DNA of 64,000 nucleotides from Flavobacterium sp. KACC 22761 (lineage in GTDB: Bacteria > Bacteroidota > Bacteroidia > Flavobacteriales > Flavobacteriaceae), in the NCBI RefSeq assembly GCF_034058155.1, contig NZ_CP139148.1, positions 1 through 64,000 on the forward strand. The letters are read 5' to 3'. Below are positions 16,743 to 26,403 of the stretch, piece by piece. A model generated the notes under the pieces. That model searched no databases. It was not told the origin of the DNA and was given only the letters and a program-made list of their open reading frames with translations. Every line of letters starts with the position of its first letter. Within the stretch, counting starts at the first letter, position 1. The translations under genes and the position numbers were made by a program.

Positions 16743-19700
16743 ATGGTAGAAAACTACAGTTTTTATAGTACATTGGATTCAGGAATTGCTTTTATTGGCA
16801 ATACCCTGAAATCAATTATAACAAACTGGTTCGTTTTCAGCCCAGAAGTCATTTTCTATAACAATCCGAAACTTATAGTTTTAGGATTTTCCTTATTTGC
16901 CTTTTTAGGAATCTTAATTTATCAGTTCTTCAGAATCAAAGCTAGAATTGGTTATTTTATTCAGAAGAAAAAAGAGACTGAAACCCTTACCAAAGAATAT
17001 CAACTTTATATTCTCTTTTTTGGAATCGCCGTTATTGTTATTGAGATTATCAATGAAATTTTCAAGATACGACCAAAAAGCCTTTTGATAATAAACTTAA
17101 TCATCGGTTTCAGTGTTTTGGTGATTTACATGCTTACTGACAAAATCAAATATTTTCGCGACCGAATTCAGAACATTTTTATTGTTTCTTTCTTTTTTTA
17201 CATGTCCTATGTAATGCGCAATATCATTAATCTTCCAGATGATGTTCTGCCCATTATTACTTTTTTGATATCTTTTTTCTTTTCCTACAGCGTACTAAAA
17301 CCTATAAAAGTATATTGGGCTTTTGTTGGCTTGGCTTTTCTTTATTTGATATCGACAGTTATTTTTCAATTAATCCCAATAAGATCATCGGTTTTGTTGA
17401 TCAATTTCAGCATTGTCATTTTTATCATAAATCAAGTAAAATATGCTGTTTTGCAAAACAATAAAGACAATTACAGATTTACCAACGAAATTGTTCATAA
17501 AGGAAATTCGCTTACAATAGCAACAAACGAAAACGGAGAACTATTGTTTTGCAGCGAAACAATCACCTCTATTTTAGGTTATCATCCTGATGATGTTATG
17601 GCGCTGGAATTTTGGAAAGTTACCGAAGATTCAGAATTCAATAAAGATAATTATTACAAAAACTATATTGACAACAAGTTATATATCAGAAAATTAAAAA
17701 GTAAAAACGGCGAATACAAATACATACAGTGGAAAGACAAAAAATTTTCTAAAGATCTAATTATCAGTATCGGACAAGACGTTACAGAACAAATTATCGT
17801 TCAAGATCAGTACAAAAACCTGATTCAGACTGCTACTGACATTATTTTTGAAATCAGTATTAACGGCCATTTTACTTTCTTAAATGAATTTGGCTATTCG
17901 ATTTTAGGATATACCGAAAACGAAGTCATAATGCAGCATTATTCAAATTTCATACATGAAGATTACATTCGAAATGCTGTTGATTTTTATGAGAATTTAG
18001 AGAAAAACGAGCTTAATTATCCCACAATAGAAATTCCGATTTTGAAGAAAAACGGAGAAGAATTATGGATTTCTCAAAAAGTTATTGTTCGCAAAAATGA
18101 TTTAGGAACCACTGTAGGTTTTGCCGGAATTGCAAGAGATATTACCGAATTAAAAAATGTCGAAAACGAGAAAAAAAGACGTTTAGAAAAAATCGAATCG
18201 TATAATAATTCCACCAAAAAACTTTCTACAACAAACTTTACCGATTACGACAACATGCAAACCGTGATCGATTATGTAATCAAAGAGGCCGCTTTAGTAT
18301 CAAATGCCAATAGAGTAAGTTTTTGGAGGTTTTCAAATGACGTTATTACCTGTAAAAATTTATTTAGTCGCGACGATCAAACTTTGAGCGACAAAAACAT
18401 TCTCGATAAAGAATCGTATCCAATTTATTTTGAAACGCTTAAAAATAAAGCTATTATAAATGCTCCTGATGTTTTTGACAAACTAGAAACATCAGAATTT
18501 CAAGAAGGTTATTTCACGAAAAACAAAATAAAATCAATGCTTGATGTTCCAATTTTCCTTAACGGACAATTGGCAGGAGTTGCTTGCTTTGAAAGTACAG
18601 GCGAAAAAAGAGAATGGGACAATGAAGACATCAATTATGCCAAAACGATTTCAGATGTAATTTCATTAGCCATTTCTTCACAAATGAGGCTTAAAGCTGA
18701 GAAAAAACTAGAACTTAAAACCGATTTGCTATCTGCAATGGCACTTTGTACCGAAAAGTTTTTATCGAGCAAAGGGCCACAAAAAATGTTTCAGGAAACT
18801 TATGATATTATTGGAAAAGCATCAAAAGCCGATCATATTTTTTATTATGAAAAAGATTTTGAAACCAATACCATCAGCCAGCAATATAAATGGTCAAGAG
18901 AAGGCGTTGTTCACCAAATAACAGAACTTCAAAGATTTACAGATGAAAATCTGAAAGAGATTATTTTTCATTCACAAAGCAAAAGGGTTTTAAGCATGTT
19001 GACCAAAAATCTTGAAGAAACATTTTTCAAGAAATTGCTTGTTGCAAATGACATTAAATCAATTTTAATCCTTCCAATATTTTCAAATGATGTCTTTTCT
19101 GGTTTTATTGGTTTTGATGATTGCACAAAAGAAAGAAGATGGACTGATGATGAAATTTACATCTATCAAACATTAGCCAATAATATTTCCGCGGCTTTAG
19201 ACCGACATCGAAATCAGGCTAAAATCAAGGAAAGTGAAGATGCAATTAAAGCCAAAGAACTTGCCGAAGCAGCAAATAAATCAAAATCTGATTTCTTGGC
19301 CAATATGTCGCACGAAATCCGAACTCCGTTGAATGGAATCATTGGATTTACGCATTTGCTGATGAAAACCAATCTTGAAGAAATTCAGGAAAAATACATG
19401 ACAACCATTAATCAATCGGCACATTCGCTGCTTGAAATTATAAATGACATTCTTGATTTCTCAAAAATTGAAGCTGGAAAACTGGAACTTTATATTGATT
19501 TATATGATCTTCAAAAAATTCTCGGACAAATATTCGATTTAATTATATATGAATCAAATCAAAAAAACCTTCTATTGGAGCTTAACGTTGATCCTAACGT
19601 ACCCAAATACATCTGGACTGATATTGTTCGTTTAAAGCAAATTTTGATCAATCTGCTGTCAAATGCAGTCAAATTTACCAATGAAGGATCAATCAAATTA

Positions 19701-20426
19701 AATGTTTCGGTACTGGATCAAAAATACGACGATCAGTATCTGATTCGTTTTTCGGTTATTGATACCGGAATTGGAATTTTGGAAAAAAATCAGAAGAAAA
19801 TTTTCAAAGCATTTTCTCAGGAAGATAGTTCAACAACGAGAAAATTTGGAGGAACAGGTTTGGGGCTTACAATTTCAAATCAATTATTAGCGTTAATGGA
19901 AAGTCGTTTGCAACTGAAAAGCAAAATCGGCGAAGGAAGTACCTTTTATTTTGATTTGAATTTGAAAACAAGCGAAAATACCGTAAGCGAGAAACTAAAG
20001 GCGCTATCAAACGGACACGAGCCCGAATATGCGCTGAGCTACAATTCGAATGTCAAGAAAATTACCATTTTGATAGTTGAAGACAATAAAGTAAATATGC
20101 TTCTTTTGAAAACCATTGTCAAGAATCTCAATATGAATTCGATTATTTTTGAATGCGAAAATGGTTATGAAGCTGTAAAACAAATTGAAAATATCAATCC
20201 AGATTTGGTTTTCATGGACATTCAAATGCCAATAATGAATGGTTATGAAGCGACAAAAGCCATACGAATTACAGAAATTGGCAAAAATATTCCAATCATT
20301 GCTGTAACAGCCGGCGCAGAAAAAGAAGAAAAGAACAAGTGCATCGCTGCTGGAATGAACGATTATATTTCAAAACCTATTATCAGAGGCACTGTAGAAG
20401 AAGCGTTACGAAAATGGCTAAAATAA
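16743..20426 (+). CDS. Hybrid sensor histidine kinase with membrane, PAS, GAF and receiver domains
   Basis: A 1227-residue sensor. The first 240 residues hold about seven membrane segments; then come two PAS domains (about 245-350 and 355-475, [13 protein letters not shown] and [13 protein letters not shown]), two GAF domains (about 490-650 and 660-820, RVSFWRF and [19 protein letters not shown]), a HisKA domain with [14 protein letters not shown] and the phospho-accepting histidine at 857, an ATPase domain ([25 protein letters not shown]) and a receiver domain with the phosphorylated aspartate at 1159 in VFMDIQMP. No separate response regulator lies nearby, so output would go through an HPt or DNA-binding partner elsewhere. 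The signal is unknown. Confidence 0.94.
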   Translation: MVENYSFYSTLDSGIAFIGNTLKSIITNWFVFSPEVIFYNNPKLIVLGFSLFAFLGILIYQFFRIKARIGYFIQKKKETETLTKEYQLYILFFGIAVIVIEIINEIFKIRPKSLLIINLIIGFSVLVIYMLTDKIKYFRDRIQNIFIVSFFFYMSYVMRNIINLPDDVLPIITFLISFFFSYSVLKPIKVYWAFVGLAFLYLISTVIFQLIPIRSSVLLINFSIVIFIINQVKYAVLQNNKDNYRFTNEIVHKGNSLTIATNENGELLFCSETITSILGYHPDDVMALEFWKVTEDSEFNKDNYYKNYIDNKLYIRKLKSKNGEYKYIQWKDKKFSKDLIISIGQDVTEQIIVQDQYKNLIQTATDIIFEISINGHFTFLNEFGYSILGYTENEVIMQHYSNFIHEDYIRNAVDFYENLEKNELNYPTIEIPILKKNGEELWISQKVIVRKNDLGTTVGFAGIARDITELKNVENEKKRRLEKIESYNNSTKKLSTTNFTDYDNMQTVIDYVIKEAALVSNANRVSFWRFSNDVITCKNLFSRDDQTLSDKNILDKESYPIYFETLKNKAIINAPDVFDKLETSEFQEGYFTKNKIKSMLDVPIFLNGQLAGVACFESTGEKREWDNEDINYAKTISDVISLAISSQMRLKAEKKLELKTDLLSAMALCTEKFLSSKGPQKMFQETYDIIGKASKADHIFYYEKDFETNTISQQYKWSREGVVHQITELQRFTDENLKEIIFHSQSKRVLSMLTKNLEETFFKKLLVANDIKSILILPIFSNDVFSGFIGFDDCTKERRWTDDEIYIYQTLANNISAALDRHRNQAKIKESEDAIKAKELAEAANKSKSDFLANMSHEIRTPLNGIIGFTHLLMKTNLEEIQEKYMTTINQSAHSLLEIINDILDFSKIEAGKLELYIDLYDLQKILGQIFDLIIYESNQKNLLLELNVDPNVPKYIWTDIVRLKQILINLLSNAVKFTNEGSIKLNVSVLDQKYDDQYLIRFSVIDTGIGILEKNQKKIFKAFSQEDSSTTRKFGGTGLGLTISNQLLALMESRLQLKSKIGEGSTFYFDLNLKTSENTVSEKLKALSNGHEPEYALSYNSNVKKITILIVEDNKVNMLLLKTIVKNLNMNSIIFECENGYEAVKQIENINPDLVFMDIQMPIMNGYEATKAIRITEIGKNIPIIAVTAGAEKEEKNKCIAAGMNDYISKPIIRGTVEEALRKWLK

Positions 20427-20519
20427 TTCAAAACTTAATCGCTCTTATCGCCTCAATATTGGTAAAAAATATATAAATTCGTACTAATAAAAACATAATA
20501 AGTTTAAATCTAGCATACT

Positions 20520-21368
20520 ATGAAATGGCAAGGCAGAAGGCAAAGTGATAATGTTGAAGACCGAAGAGGAATATCTGGCGGAAAAGTCGCTATTGGCGGA
20601 GGAGTTATCGGAATCATTATTTTGCTATTAAATGTTTTTGGCGGCGAAACTGGTCAAGCTGTAGGATCAGCATTGGAACAAATGCAAGGCGGACAGCAGC
20701 AAACAGAAGCAGCAGCACCGTTAAGCAAGGAAGATGAGGAAATGGGAAATTTTGTAAGAACAATGCTTGCATACAATGAAGATACTTGGAACAAAATTTT
20801 TGAGGAACATGGAATGACATACAAAAATCCAAAATTAGTCCTTTTTAGAGGTTCTGTTCAAACAGCCTGTGGTGGAGCCTCATCTGCATCGGGTCCCTTT
20901 TATTGTCCCGGAGATCAAAAAGTTTATATGGATTTGGGGTTCTTTGAAGAACTTAAAAATAAGTTTGGCGCCAAAGGAGGCGACTTTGCCATTGCATACG
21001 TTATTGCGCATGAAATTGGTCATCACGTACAAACCTTGCTTGGCACTTCGGCAAAAATGCGTGAGGCGCAAGAAGGAAAAAGTGAAGTTGAAGCCAATAA
21101 ACTTTCTGTTGCTTTAGAACTTCAAGCTGACTTTTACGCGGGAGTTTGGGCTCATGATCACCAGCAAGAACTTGAAACTGGGGACATTGACGAGGCATTG
21201 AGTGCAGCGAATGCTGTAGGTGATGATGCCATTCAAAGCAAAATGCAGGGACACGTCGTTCCAGATTCCTTTACGCATGGATCGTCTGAACAAAGAATGT
21301 ACTGGTTTAAAAAAGGTTTTAAAACCGGAGACATTAGGCAAGGCACTACATTTGAAGAAATTCGATAA
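20520..21368 (+). CDS. Neutral zinc metallopeptidase (YpfJ/KPN_02809 family)
   Basis: A 282-residue protein with one N-terminal membrane segment (about 24-40) preceded by the charged family start KWQGRRQSDNVEDRRG, so the peptidase domain faces the periplasm. The zinc site HEIGHHVQ is at about residues 164-171, and the third ligand region is probably in LELQADFYAGVW. The conserved segments SGPFYCPGDQKVYMDLGFF and GSSEQRMYWFKKGF complete the family pattern. Substrates of this group are not known. It is separated from the kinase by 93 bases and followed by a strong terminator at 21401-21426. Confidence 0.93.
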   Translation: MKWQGRRQSDNVEDRRGISGGKVAIGGGVIGIIILLLNVFGGETGQAVGSALEQMQGGQQQTEAAAPLSKEDEEMGNFVRTMLAYNEDTWNKIFEEHGMTYKNPKLVLFRGSVQTACGGASSASGPFYCPGDQKVYMDLGFFEELKNKFGAKGGDFAIAYVIAHEIGHHVQTLLGTSAKMREAQEGKSEVEANKLSVALELQADFYAGVWAHDHQQELETGDIDEALSAANAVGDDAIQSKMQGHVVPDSFTHGSSEQRMYWFKKGFKTGDIRQGTTFEEIR

Positions 21369-21400
21369 TACGCAAACCAAATATAATAACCGCCCAAAAA

Positions 21401-21429
21401 AAAGCACAACTTTGCAGTTGTGCTTTTTT
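21401..21429 (+). terminator. Rho-independent terminator after the metallopeptidase gene
   Basis: An 11-base perfect stem (AAAGCACAACT with AGTTGTGCTTT) around a TTGC loop and followed by a T-run. Confidence 0.85.
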
Positions 21430-21703
21430 AATTTCCAAAAATTAAAAATCCAAATTCCAAATCTCTCAAGTCCATAAATTTGGACTATTGTAAAAGCAAG
21501 AATAAAAATCCATAATTAGAACCGTAGCCAGCGGTTTAAACCGCTGGAACGCAACGTTACAAAACGTTGCCACAACGAATATTCGTATCGTCCGTGCGGT
21601 TGAAACCGCAGGCTATATTTAAAATTGATTTTGGGTTTTGGAATTTTGGAGTTTGGATTTTGGATTTTAAAACTTGGAATTTCCCTAAAGGTATAAAACA
21701 AAA
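21430..21703. repeat. Repeat-rich spacer with GCGGTTT-type palindromes
   Basis: No gene is seen. The left part has repeats of the AAATTCCAAAT kind. The middle (about 21523-21615) has AGCCAGCGGTTTAAACCGCTGG, then CAACGTTACAAAACGTTG, then CGGTTGAAACCGCAGGCTA, three nested small palindromes that form one repeat element of about 90 bases. The right part carries TTTTGGATTTTGG-type low-complexity sequence. Confidence 0.6.
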
Positions 21704-21729
21704 AAAGCCTTGAATTTCTTCAAGGCTTT
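21704..21729 (-). terminator. Terminator of the tRNA-His gene
   Basis: Stem AAAGCCTTGAA with TTCAAGGCTTT around a four-base loop; on the minus strand it is followed by a run of T. It lies seven bases after the 3' end of the tRNA. Confidence 0.85.
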
Positions 21730-21736
21730 AAATCTG

Positions 21737-21810
21737 GGTGGCTGACCGGGTTCGAACCGGCGACCCGCGGCACCACAAACCGCTACTCTAACCAGCTGAG
21801 CTACAACCAC
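21737..21810 (-). tRNA. tRNA-His (anticodon GTG)
   Basis: Read on the minus strand, the acceptor arm GTGGTTG pairs with CAGCCAC, the D arm contains AGCTGGTTA, the anticodon arm is GCGGT-TTGTGGT-GCCGC with anticodon GTG, and the T arm is GCCGG-TTCGAAC-CCGGT. A G just before position 1 (21811) and a C at position 73 fit the extra G-1:C73 pair that is special to histidine tRNA. The CCA end is not fully encoded. Confidence 0.96.
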
Positions 21811-21887
21811 CATTTTTGCTTAGCGAGTGCAAATATAGAACAAAGGTTGAGTTCTACAAAGAAAAAAATGAAAAATTTTCATAAAAA

Positions 21888-22604
21888 TTAAATCAAATCT
21901 TCTAAACTATTGACTGCCAAACACCTTTCAACAGTAAATCCTTCAGCAAAATCTTTCCCAACTAATCTCCCTAAGTCCTGCGCGCGATAATTTAAACTTT
22001 CAAAGAAGTTTTTACTCGTAATTGGAGTTGCAGGTTCATTCGAATTTGGATCATAAAATTGGGTTTTATAAGCCATGATCGCTTCTACTTTCTTTTCTTC
22101 AAATCCTGTAATGTCAACTACAAAATCTGGAGTAATATTTTTCCACTGAATATAATGATATACCACTTTTGGCCTCCAAGCTTCTTGTGGCTCTCCATCA
22201 ATTGAAGTTTCGATTTTCATCAAGCCAGAAAGAAAACAAGCATCAGAAACTAATTTACTTCCTTTTCCATGATCAATATGGCGATCGTCGATTGCGTTGC
22301 ACAATACTATTTCCGGCTTGTACTTGCGAATCATTTTGATGACTTCCAACTGATGTTTTTCATCATTAACAAAAAATCCATCACGCATTGCCAGATTTTC
22401 ACGAACCAGAACTCCCAAAATCTTTGCGGCATCTTTTGCTTCCTGATCCCTAATTTCTGCTGTACCGCGCGTTCCTAATTCGCCACGAGTCAAATCGACA
22501 ATACCTACTTTTTTCCCAAGTGATACTTCTTTTAAAATTGTTCCAGCACAACCTAATTCTACGTCGTCTGGATGTGCGCCAAATGCTAATATGTCTAATT
22601 TCAT
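21888..22604 (-). CDS. bshB1: Bacillithiol biosynthesis deacetylase BshB1
   Basis: A 238-residue zinc-dependent deacetylase of the LmbE/PIG-L family. The start MKLDILAFGAHPDDVELGCA shows the AHPDD zinc motif at residues 10-14, and LTRGELGTRGT plus NAIDDRHIDHGKGSKL supply the further metal and substrate residues of BshB1. The enzyme removes the acetyl group from N-acetylglucosaminyl-malate in bacillithiol synthesis, a low-molecular-weight thiol that replaces glutathione in this group. An in-frame extension upstream to 22715 is not used: it reads through a palindromic repeat. The ATG at 22604 begins exactly at the conserved N-terminus. bshA and bshC are not in the window. Confidence 0.95.
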   Translation of the reverse strand: MKLDILAFGAHPDDVELGCAGTILKEVSLGKKVGIVDLTRGELGTRGTAEIRDQEAKDAAKILGVLVRENLAMRDGFFVNDEKHQLEVIKMIRKYKPEIVLCNAIDDRHIDHGKGSKLVSDACFLSGLMKIETSIDGEPQEAWRPKVVYHYIQWKNITPDFVVDITGFEEKKVEAIMAYKTQFYDPNSNEPATPITSKNFFESLNYRAQDLGRLVGKDFAEGFTVERCLAVNSLEDLI

Positions 22605-22652
22605 TTTTGTTTTTTGTTTGTTTTGTTTGTTTGAGGTTTCAAGTCGCTCATT

Positions 22653-22709
22653 TGTCAGGCTGAGCGAAGTCGAAGCCCTTTGCGCCCCTCGACTTCGCTC
22701 AGGGTGACA
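22653..22709. repeat. REP-like palindromic element (CTGAGCGAAGTCGAAG family)
   Basis: An inverted pair of the unit seen at 620-687, with a spacer of about 10 bases, sits just upstream of bshB1 and downstream of the isochorismate synthase gene on the same strand. It forms a long hairpin in RNA. Confidence 0.85.
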
Positions 22710-22734
22710 ACTCATAACTCATAACTCATAACTT

Positions 22735-23805
22735 TTAACTCATAACTCTCAAGACTCTTTTCATCGTCATTGATTTATTGACGCTTTCTTCCCATTCTTT
22801 TTCGGGAACGCTTTCTTTTGTGATACCGCATCCCATATATAAAATCGCTTTATCTTCCTGAATCTGCATGCAACGTAAATTTACAAATAAATCAGAACTT
22901 GCATTATTTCCTGCAAAAGAGCTGTTCAATTCGCCTAGAAAACCTGTATAGAAAGTTCTGTCGTAATTTTCTTTTTCTAGAATAAATACTTTCGATTTCT
23001 TTTTTGGAAGTCCGCAAACTGCAGGCGTTGGATGTAGCGTATCAATAACCTCTTCTAAAGTTGAGTTATCTTTCAAAACACCCGAAATATCAGTCTTAAT
23101 ATGCCAAATTGATCCTGCTTTTAAACTGTAAGGTTCAGAAACCACAACCGAAGCCGTAAATTCACGAAGCCTTTTCACAATAAAATCCGTCACAAATTGC
23201 TGTTCGTCTTTTTCTTTTTGCTGCCAAACAATTTCTACTTCCTGATTATCTTTTTGCGTTCCTGCCAAAGCCATCGTTTCAAAAACATTTCCGTTTGCTT
23301 TTAGCAGTTTTTCTGGTGTTGCTCCCATCCAAAGTCCAATTTTTGGATGAAAAAAACAATAACAAAAAGTGGCAGGATATAACTGAACCAAATGCTGAAA
23401 AGTTTCAATAAAATCAAATTCAGCCAAGGGAACTTCTTCACTTCGTGATAAAACTACTTTTTTGAATTCGTCATTTTTAATGGCTAGAATTCCCTGAGCT
23501 ACTAAATATTCATATTGAAATTTAGCTTCAGAATCAAAATTCATATCGTCAATTTCGACTGTTGCAAATGAAGTCGCTTCTTTTTCAGCAATAATAATTT
23601 CAGATTCATTCTCAGGAATCAGGATTAATTGTTTTTCATCAAAAGAAGCAAAAACAAATCCTTTTTCGCTGTAATCTGAAACGGTATTTAAAACATTATT
23701 TTGTTGTAAAATCCCAACATAGTTTTCTGAATTGGGTTTTGAATAAAGCACAAAGGGTAAATTTTGCTCTTTATGATTTTTAATTTTTAAGAAAAATGCA
23801 TTCAT
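22735..23805 (-). CDS. menF: Isochorismate synthase (chorismate-binding enzyme)
   Basis: A 356-residue chorismate-utilising enzyme, slightly short for MenF but normal for Bacteroidota. The C-terminal domain holds the key signatures KVVLSRSEEVPL, LWMGATPEKLLKANG, MALAGTQKD, and LHPTPAVCGLPKK with the conserved magnesium and substrate residues, then YTGFLGELN and CGITKESVPEKEW. It converts chorismate to isochorismate, the entry step to menaquinone (and sometimes siderophores). The hotdog thioesterase gene lies three bases upstream on the same strand; together they fit menaquinone synthesis, as the thioesterase could release dihydroxynaphthoate from CoA. Menaquinone would be the electron acceptor of the hydrogenase in this window. 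Confidence 0.9.
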   Translation of the reverse strand: MNAFFLKIKNHKEQNLPFVLYSKPNSENYVGILQQNNVLNTVSDYSEKGFVFASFDEKQLILIPENESEIIIAEKEATSFATVEIDDMNFDSEAKFQYEYLVAQGILAIKNDEFKKVVLSRSEEVPLAEFDFIETFQHLVQLYPATFCYCFFHPKIGLWMGATPEKLLKANGNVFETMALAGTQKDNQEVEIVWQQKEKDEQQFVTDFIVKRLREFTASVVVSEPYSLKAGSIWHIKTDISGVLKDNSTLEEVIDTLHPTPAVCGLPKKKSKVFILEKENYDRTFYTGFLGELNSSFAGNNASSDLFVNLRCMQIQEDKAILYMGCGITKESVPEKEWEESVNKSMTMKRVLRVMS

Positions 23806-23808
23806 AAT

Positions 23809-24240
23809 TTATTCACTTTTCTTTCTATCCAAAACCATATTCGTCAGTTTGCAAAGCGAAACCAAATTTCCTTCTTCGTCAGTAATTTTAATTTCCCAAA
23901 GATGAAGACTTCTTCCTTTGTGAATAATTCTGGCTGTTCCGAAAACATAACCTTCGCGAATACTTTTTAGATGATTTGCCGAGATTTCAATGCCTCTTAC
24001 CTCCTGTTCTTTCGGATTGATAAAAAAGAAAGAAGCTGCACTTCCAACACTTTCTGCCAAAGCTACTGAAGCACCACCATGCAATAATCCCATTGGCTGG
24101 TGAACACTTGGATTTACAGGCATTTTTGCAGTTAAAAAATCTTCTCCGGCGTCGATATATTCAATTTTGAGCGTTTCCATTAATGTGTTTTTAGAAAACT
24201 CATTACAGCGCGCCAAAATCTGCTCTTTTGTATAATTCAT
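23809..24240 (-). CDS. Hotdog-fold thioesterase (PaaI type, possible DHNA-CoA thioesterase)
   Basis: A 143-residue hotdog-fold protein of the PaaI/YdiI subgroup. The core segment HQPMGLLHGGASVALAESVGS (about residues 47-67) contains the HGG loop and the catalytic glutamate of the family, and GIEISANHLKSIREGYVFGT follows as the second strand set. It would cleave an aromatic acyl-CoA. Its position three bases before the isochorismate synthase gene makes 1,4-dihydroxy-2-naphthoyl-CoA, the menaquinone intermediate, a sensible substrate, but this is inference from context. It is the first gene of the pair; no clear promoter box is seen in the repeat-rich spacer upstream. Confidence 0.9.
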   Translation of the reverse strand: MNYTKEQILARCNEFSKNTLMETLKIEYIDAGEDFLTAKMPVNPSVHQPMGLLHGGASVALAESVGSAASFFFINPKEQEVRGIEISANHLKSIREGYVFGTARIIHKGRSLHLWEIKITDEEGNLVSLCKLTNMVLDRKKSE

Positions 24241-24385
24241 TAAAATAAACTTTAAAAACGTAAAATTAAAGAAAGATAAGACACAAATTGAAAAATCGGA
24301 TTCTAAAATTGAAAATCAACTTCAAACCTCTAGGTTTTTTGTTATTTTTACAAAAACAATCAAAACCAATCTTTGGCTATTTTTT

Positions 24386-24532
24386 GCCACAGATTACACA
24401 GATTAAAAGGATTTTGAAATACTTTGTATTGAGTTTTTCTGCCACGAATTCACTAATTTTTCTAATTTAAAAAACAAATAATTAGTGAATTCGTGGCGGA
24501 AAAAAATCATTCTAATCCTCTTAATCTGTGGC
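24386..24532. repeat. Nested inverted repeat (GCCACAGATT outside, GCCACGAATT inside)
   Basis: The outer arms begin GCCACAGATTACACAG and end TTAATCTGTGGC; the inner arms are GCCACGAATTCACTAATT and AATTAGTGAATTCGTGGC. The whole 147-base element lies in the 307-base spacer between divergent genes, which holds no other feature. It belongs to a family seen also at 8188-8256 and 32359-32497. Confidence 0.75.
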
Positions 24533-24547
24533 AAAAAAACTATTTAA

Positions 24548-26062
24548 ATGCGTCAATACTTTGCACTCTTCATTTTCGGAATAATTATAACTTTCAGTTC
24601 TTGCCGAACTGACTTTGAAACCGTTGCAAGCACTGGAGATTTAAAGTTCTCAAAAGACACTGTTTATTTGGACACTGTTTTTAAAAACATTGGTTCAAGC
24701 ACTTATCAATTGAAAGTGTACAATAAAAGCAAAAACGACATTTCAATTCCGATTATTCAGTTGAAAAAGGGATTGAATTCAAAATACAGAATGACCGTTG
24801 ATGGAATGGCCGGCAACAACGGAAAAATTTTTAAAGATGTTACGCTTTTAGCAAAAGACAGTTTGTACATTTTTATTGAAACTACTGCAGATATTACAGA
24901 TGCTAACCCGACTGATTTTCTATATACTGATGAAATTGAATTTGACAGTGGCGCCAATCTTCAAAAAGTAGCTTTGGTCACTTTAATTCAAGATGCTGTT
25001 TTTTTATATCCAAATCAAAATCCTGATGGAACAAAAGAGAAAATAAAAATCGACGGCAAAGATGTTGACGGATTTTACTTAAGCGAAAATGATCCCGCTA
25101 ACGGAAATGAACTTATTTTCACCAAACAAAAACCATATGTAATTTATGGATACGCGGGAGTTCCCGAAAATAAAACAGTAACTTTTGAAGCTGGTGCACG
25201 AGTTCATTTTCATGTCAATTCTGGGCTGTATGTTGCCAAAAATGCTTCACTTCAGATTAACGGAACAACCTCAACAACTGATAAACTTGAAAATGAAGTT
25301 ATTTTTGAAGGCGACCGTTTAGAGTCACTTTACTCTGACATTCCTGGACAATGGAATTCTGTTATTCTTGAAAATCAAAGTGGCACACATTCAATCAATC
25401 ATCTGACATTGAAAAATGCTGCTACAGGTTTAGAAATCAGAAACACAGCAAATACGATTCAAATCAAAAACAGTCAGTTTTATAATTTTGTTGAGCACGG
25501 AATTCTGACGAAAAATGGCCGAATCAACGGAGAAAATTTAGTCATAAATTACGCGGGAATCGCAAGTTTATCTTGTGTTTATGGCGGCAATTACAGTTTT
25601 GCGCATTGCACTTTTAATAACAATTGGCAAAACAGTTCGCATTTTGCAGTCAATTTGAGCAATAGTTTGGCTGGAGCAACGCCAGAAACAAATCCGCTTA
25701 CACAGGCAACTTTCAACAATTGTATTATTTACGGCTCAAATACAAACGAATTTAATTTGAGCAAAAATGCAAACACAGCATTTGTGCATCAATTAAATAA
25801 TTGTCTTTTAAAATTCAGCAGTTCGACAACAAATCCGGATTATCAATTCAAAACTGACACACAACATTATAACAATATCATTTTGAATGAAAATCCGAAA
25901 TTTTATAATGTTTCTCAGAATAAATTCAATATTGATAAAACTTCTGCCGCTTTTGCGAAAGGGAATCAGGCCTATATAATTCCGACAGATATTTTAGGAA
26001 TTACAAGAACTTCTCCTCCGGATTTGGGAGCTTATCAGAGTCAAGATTTCCCGAAGAAATAG
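24548..26062 (+). CDS. Putative lipoprotein with right-handed beta-helix repeats
   Basis: A 504-residue exported protein. The N-terminus MRQYFALFIFGIIITFSSC has a lipobox ending at Cys19, so it is probably lipid-anchored to the outer membrane. The N-terminal third is a beta-sandwich-like region (STYQLKVYNKSKNDISIPII), and residues about 220-460 contain parallel beta-helix-type repeats such as ASLQINGTTS, HLTLKNAATGLEIRNT and NSQFYNFVEHGIL. Such proteins bind or cut polysaccharides, but no catalytic residues can be named here. It lies alone, without a Sus-type neighbour, and is widespread in Flavobacteriia as a hypothetical protein. Confidence 0.82.
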   Translation: MRQYFALFIFGIIITFSSCRTDFETVASTGDLKFSKDTVYLDTVFKNIGSSTYQLKVYNKSKNDISIPIIQLKKGLNSKYRMTVDGMAGNNGKIFKDVTLLAKDSLYIFIETTADITDANPTDFLYTDEIEFDSGANLQKVALVTLIQDAVFLYPNQNPDGTKEKIKIDGKDVDGFYLSENDPANGNELIFTKQKPYVIYGYAGVPENKTVTFEAGARVHFHVNSGLYVAKNASLQINGTTSTTDKLENEVIFEGDRLESLYSDIPGQWNSVILENQSGTHSINHLTLKNAATGLEIRNTANTIQIKNSQFYNFVEHGILTKNGRINGENLVINYAGIASLSCVYGGNYSFAHCTFNNNWQNSSHFAVNLSNSLAGATPETNPLTQATFNNCIIYGSNTNEFNLSKNANTAFVHQLNNCLLKFSSSTTNPDYQFKTDTQHYNNIILNENPKFYNVSQNKFNIDKTSAAFAKGNQAYIIPTDILGITRTSPPDLGAYQSQDFPKK

Positions 26063-26064
26063 TT

Positions 26065-26250
26065 TTTGCCACGAAGGCGCTAAGGTGCAAAGGTTTCTTT
26101 TTGCATAAAGTACATTTGTAGAGACGCACTGCAGTGCGTCTACGCAACGAATACCTACCGTTACACGCACTGCAGTGCGTCTCTACGGAATATTGGAACG
26201 AAAATCTAATCTGCCGAAATAACCTTGCGTCTTAGCGCCTTCGTGGCAAA
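26065..26250. repeat. Composite palindrome: repeat within a repeat
   Basis: The outer arms TTTGCCACGAAGGCGCTAAG and CTTAGCGCCTTCGTGGCAAA face each other over 186 bases. Inside (26118-26187) lies a second element made of two copies of the palindrome AGACGCACTGCAGTGCGTCT in a hairpin. A diverged copy of the inner unit is at 57832-57857. Confidence 0.8.
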
Positions 26251-26403
26251 CAAAAACACCTCGTAAGAAAATATATCTAAAATTAAACTTCCCATAACAT
26301 TTTACATTCAAAAAAGTAGTAGTTTTGTTACAATACATTTTTAAAAATTTAATAATCAAGTTTTTAAAAATTTATTTTAAACCAAATCTTAAAACTATTA
26401 CTT

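Noticed and set aside
20617..21477. Several frames on both strands across the metallopeptidase gene
   Set aside because: All overlap the clear HEIGHH peptidase and show no family features.
22605..22715. N-terminal extension of the bshB1 frame reading CHPERSRG
   Set aside because: It is the translation of a REP-like palindrome; the conserved protein starts at 22604.
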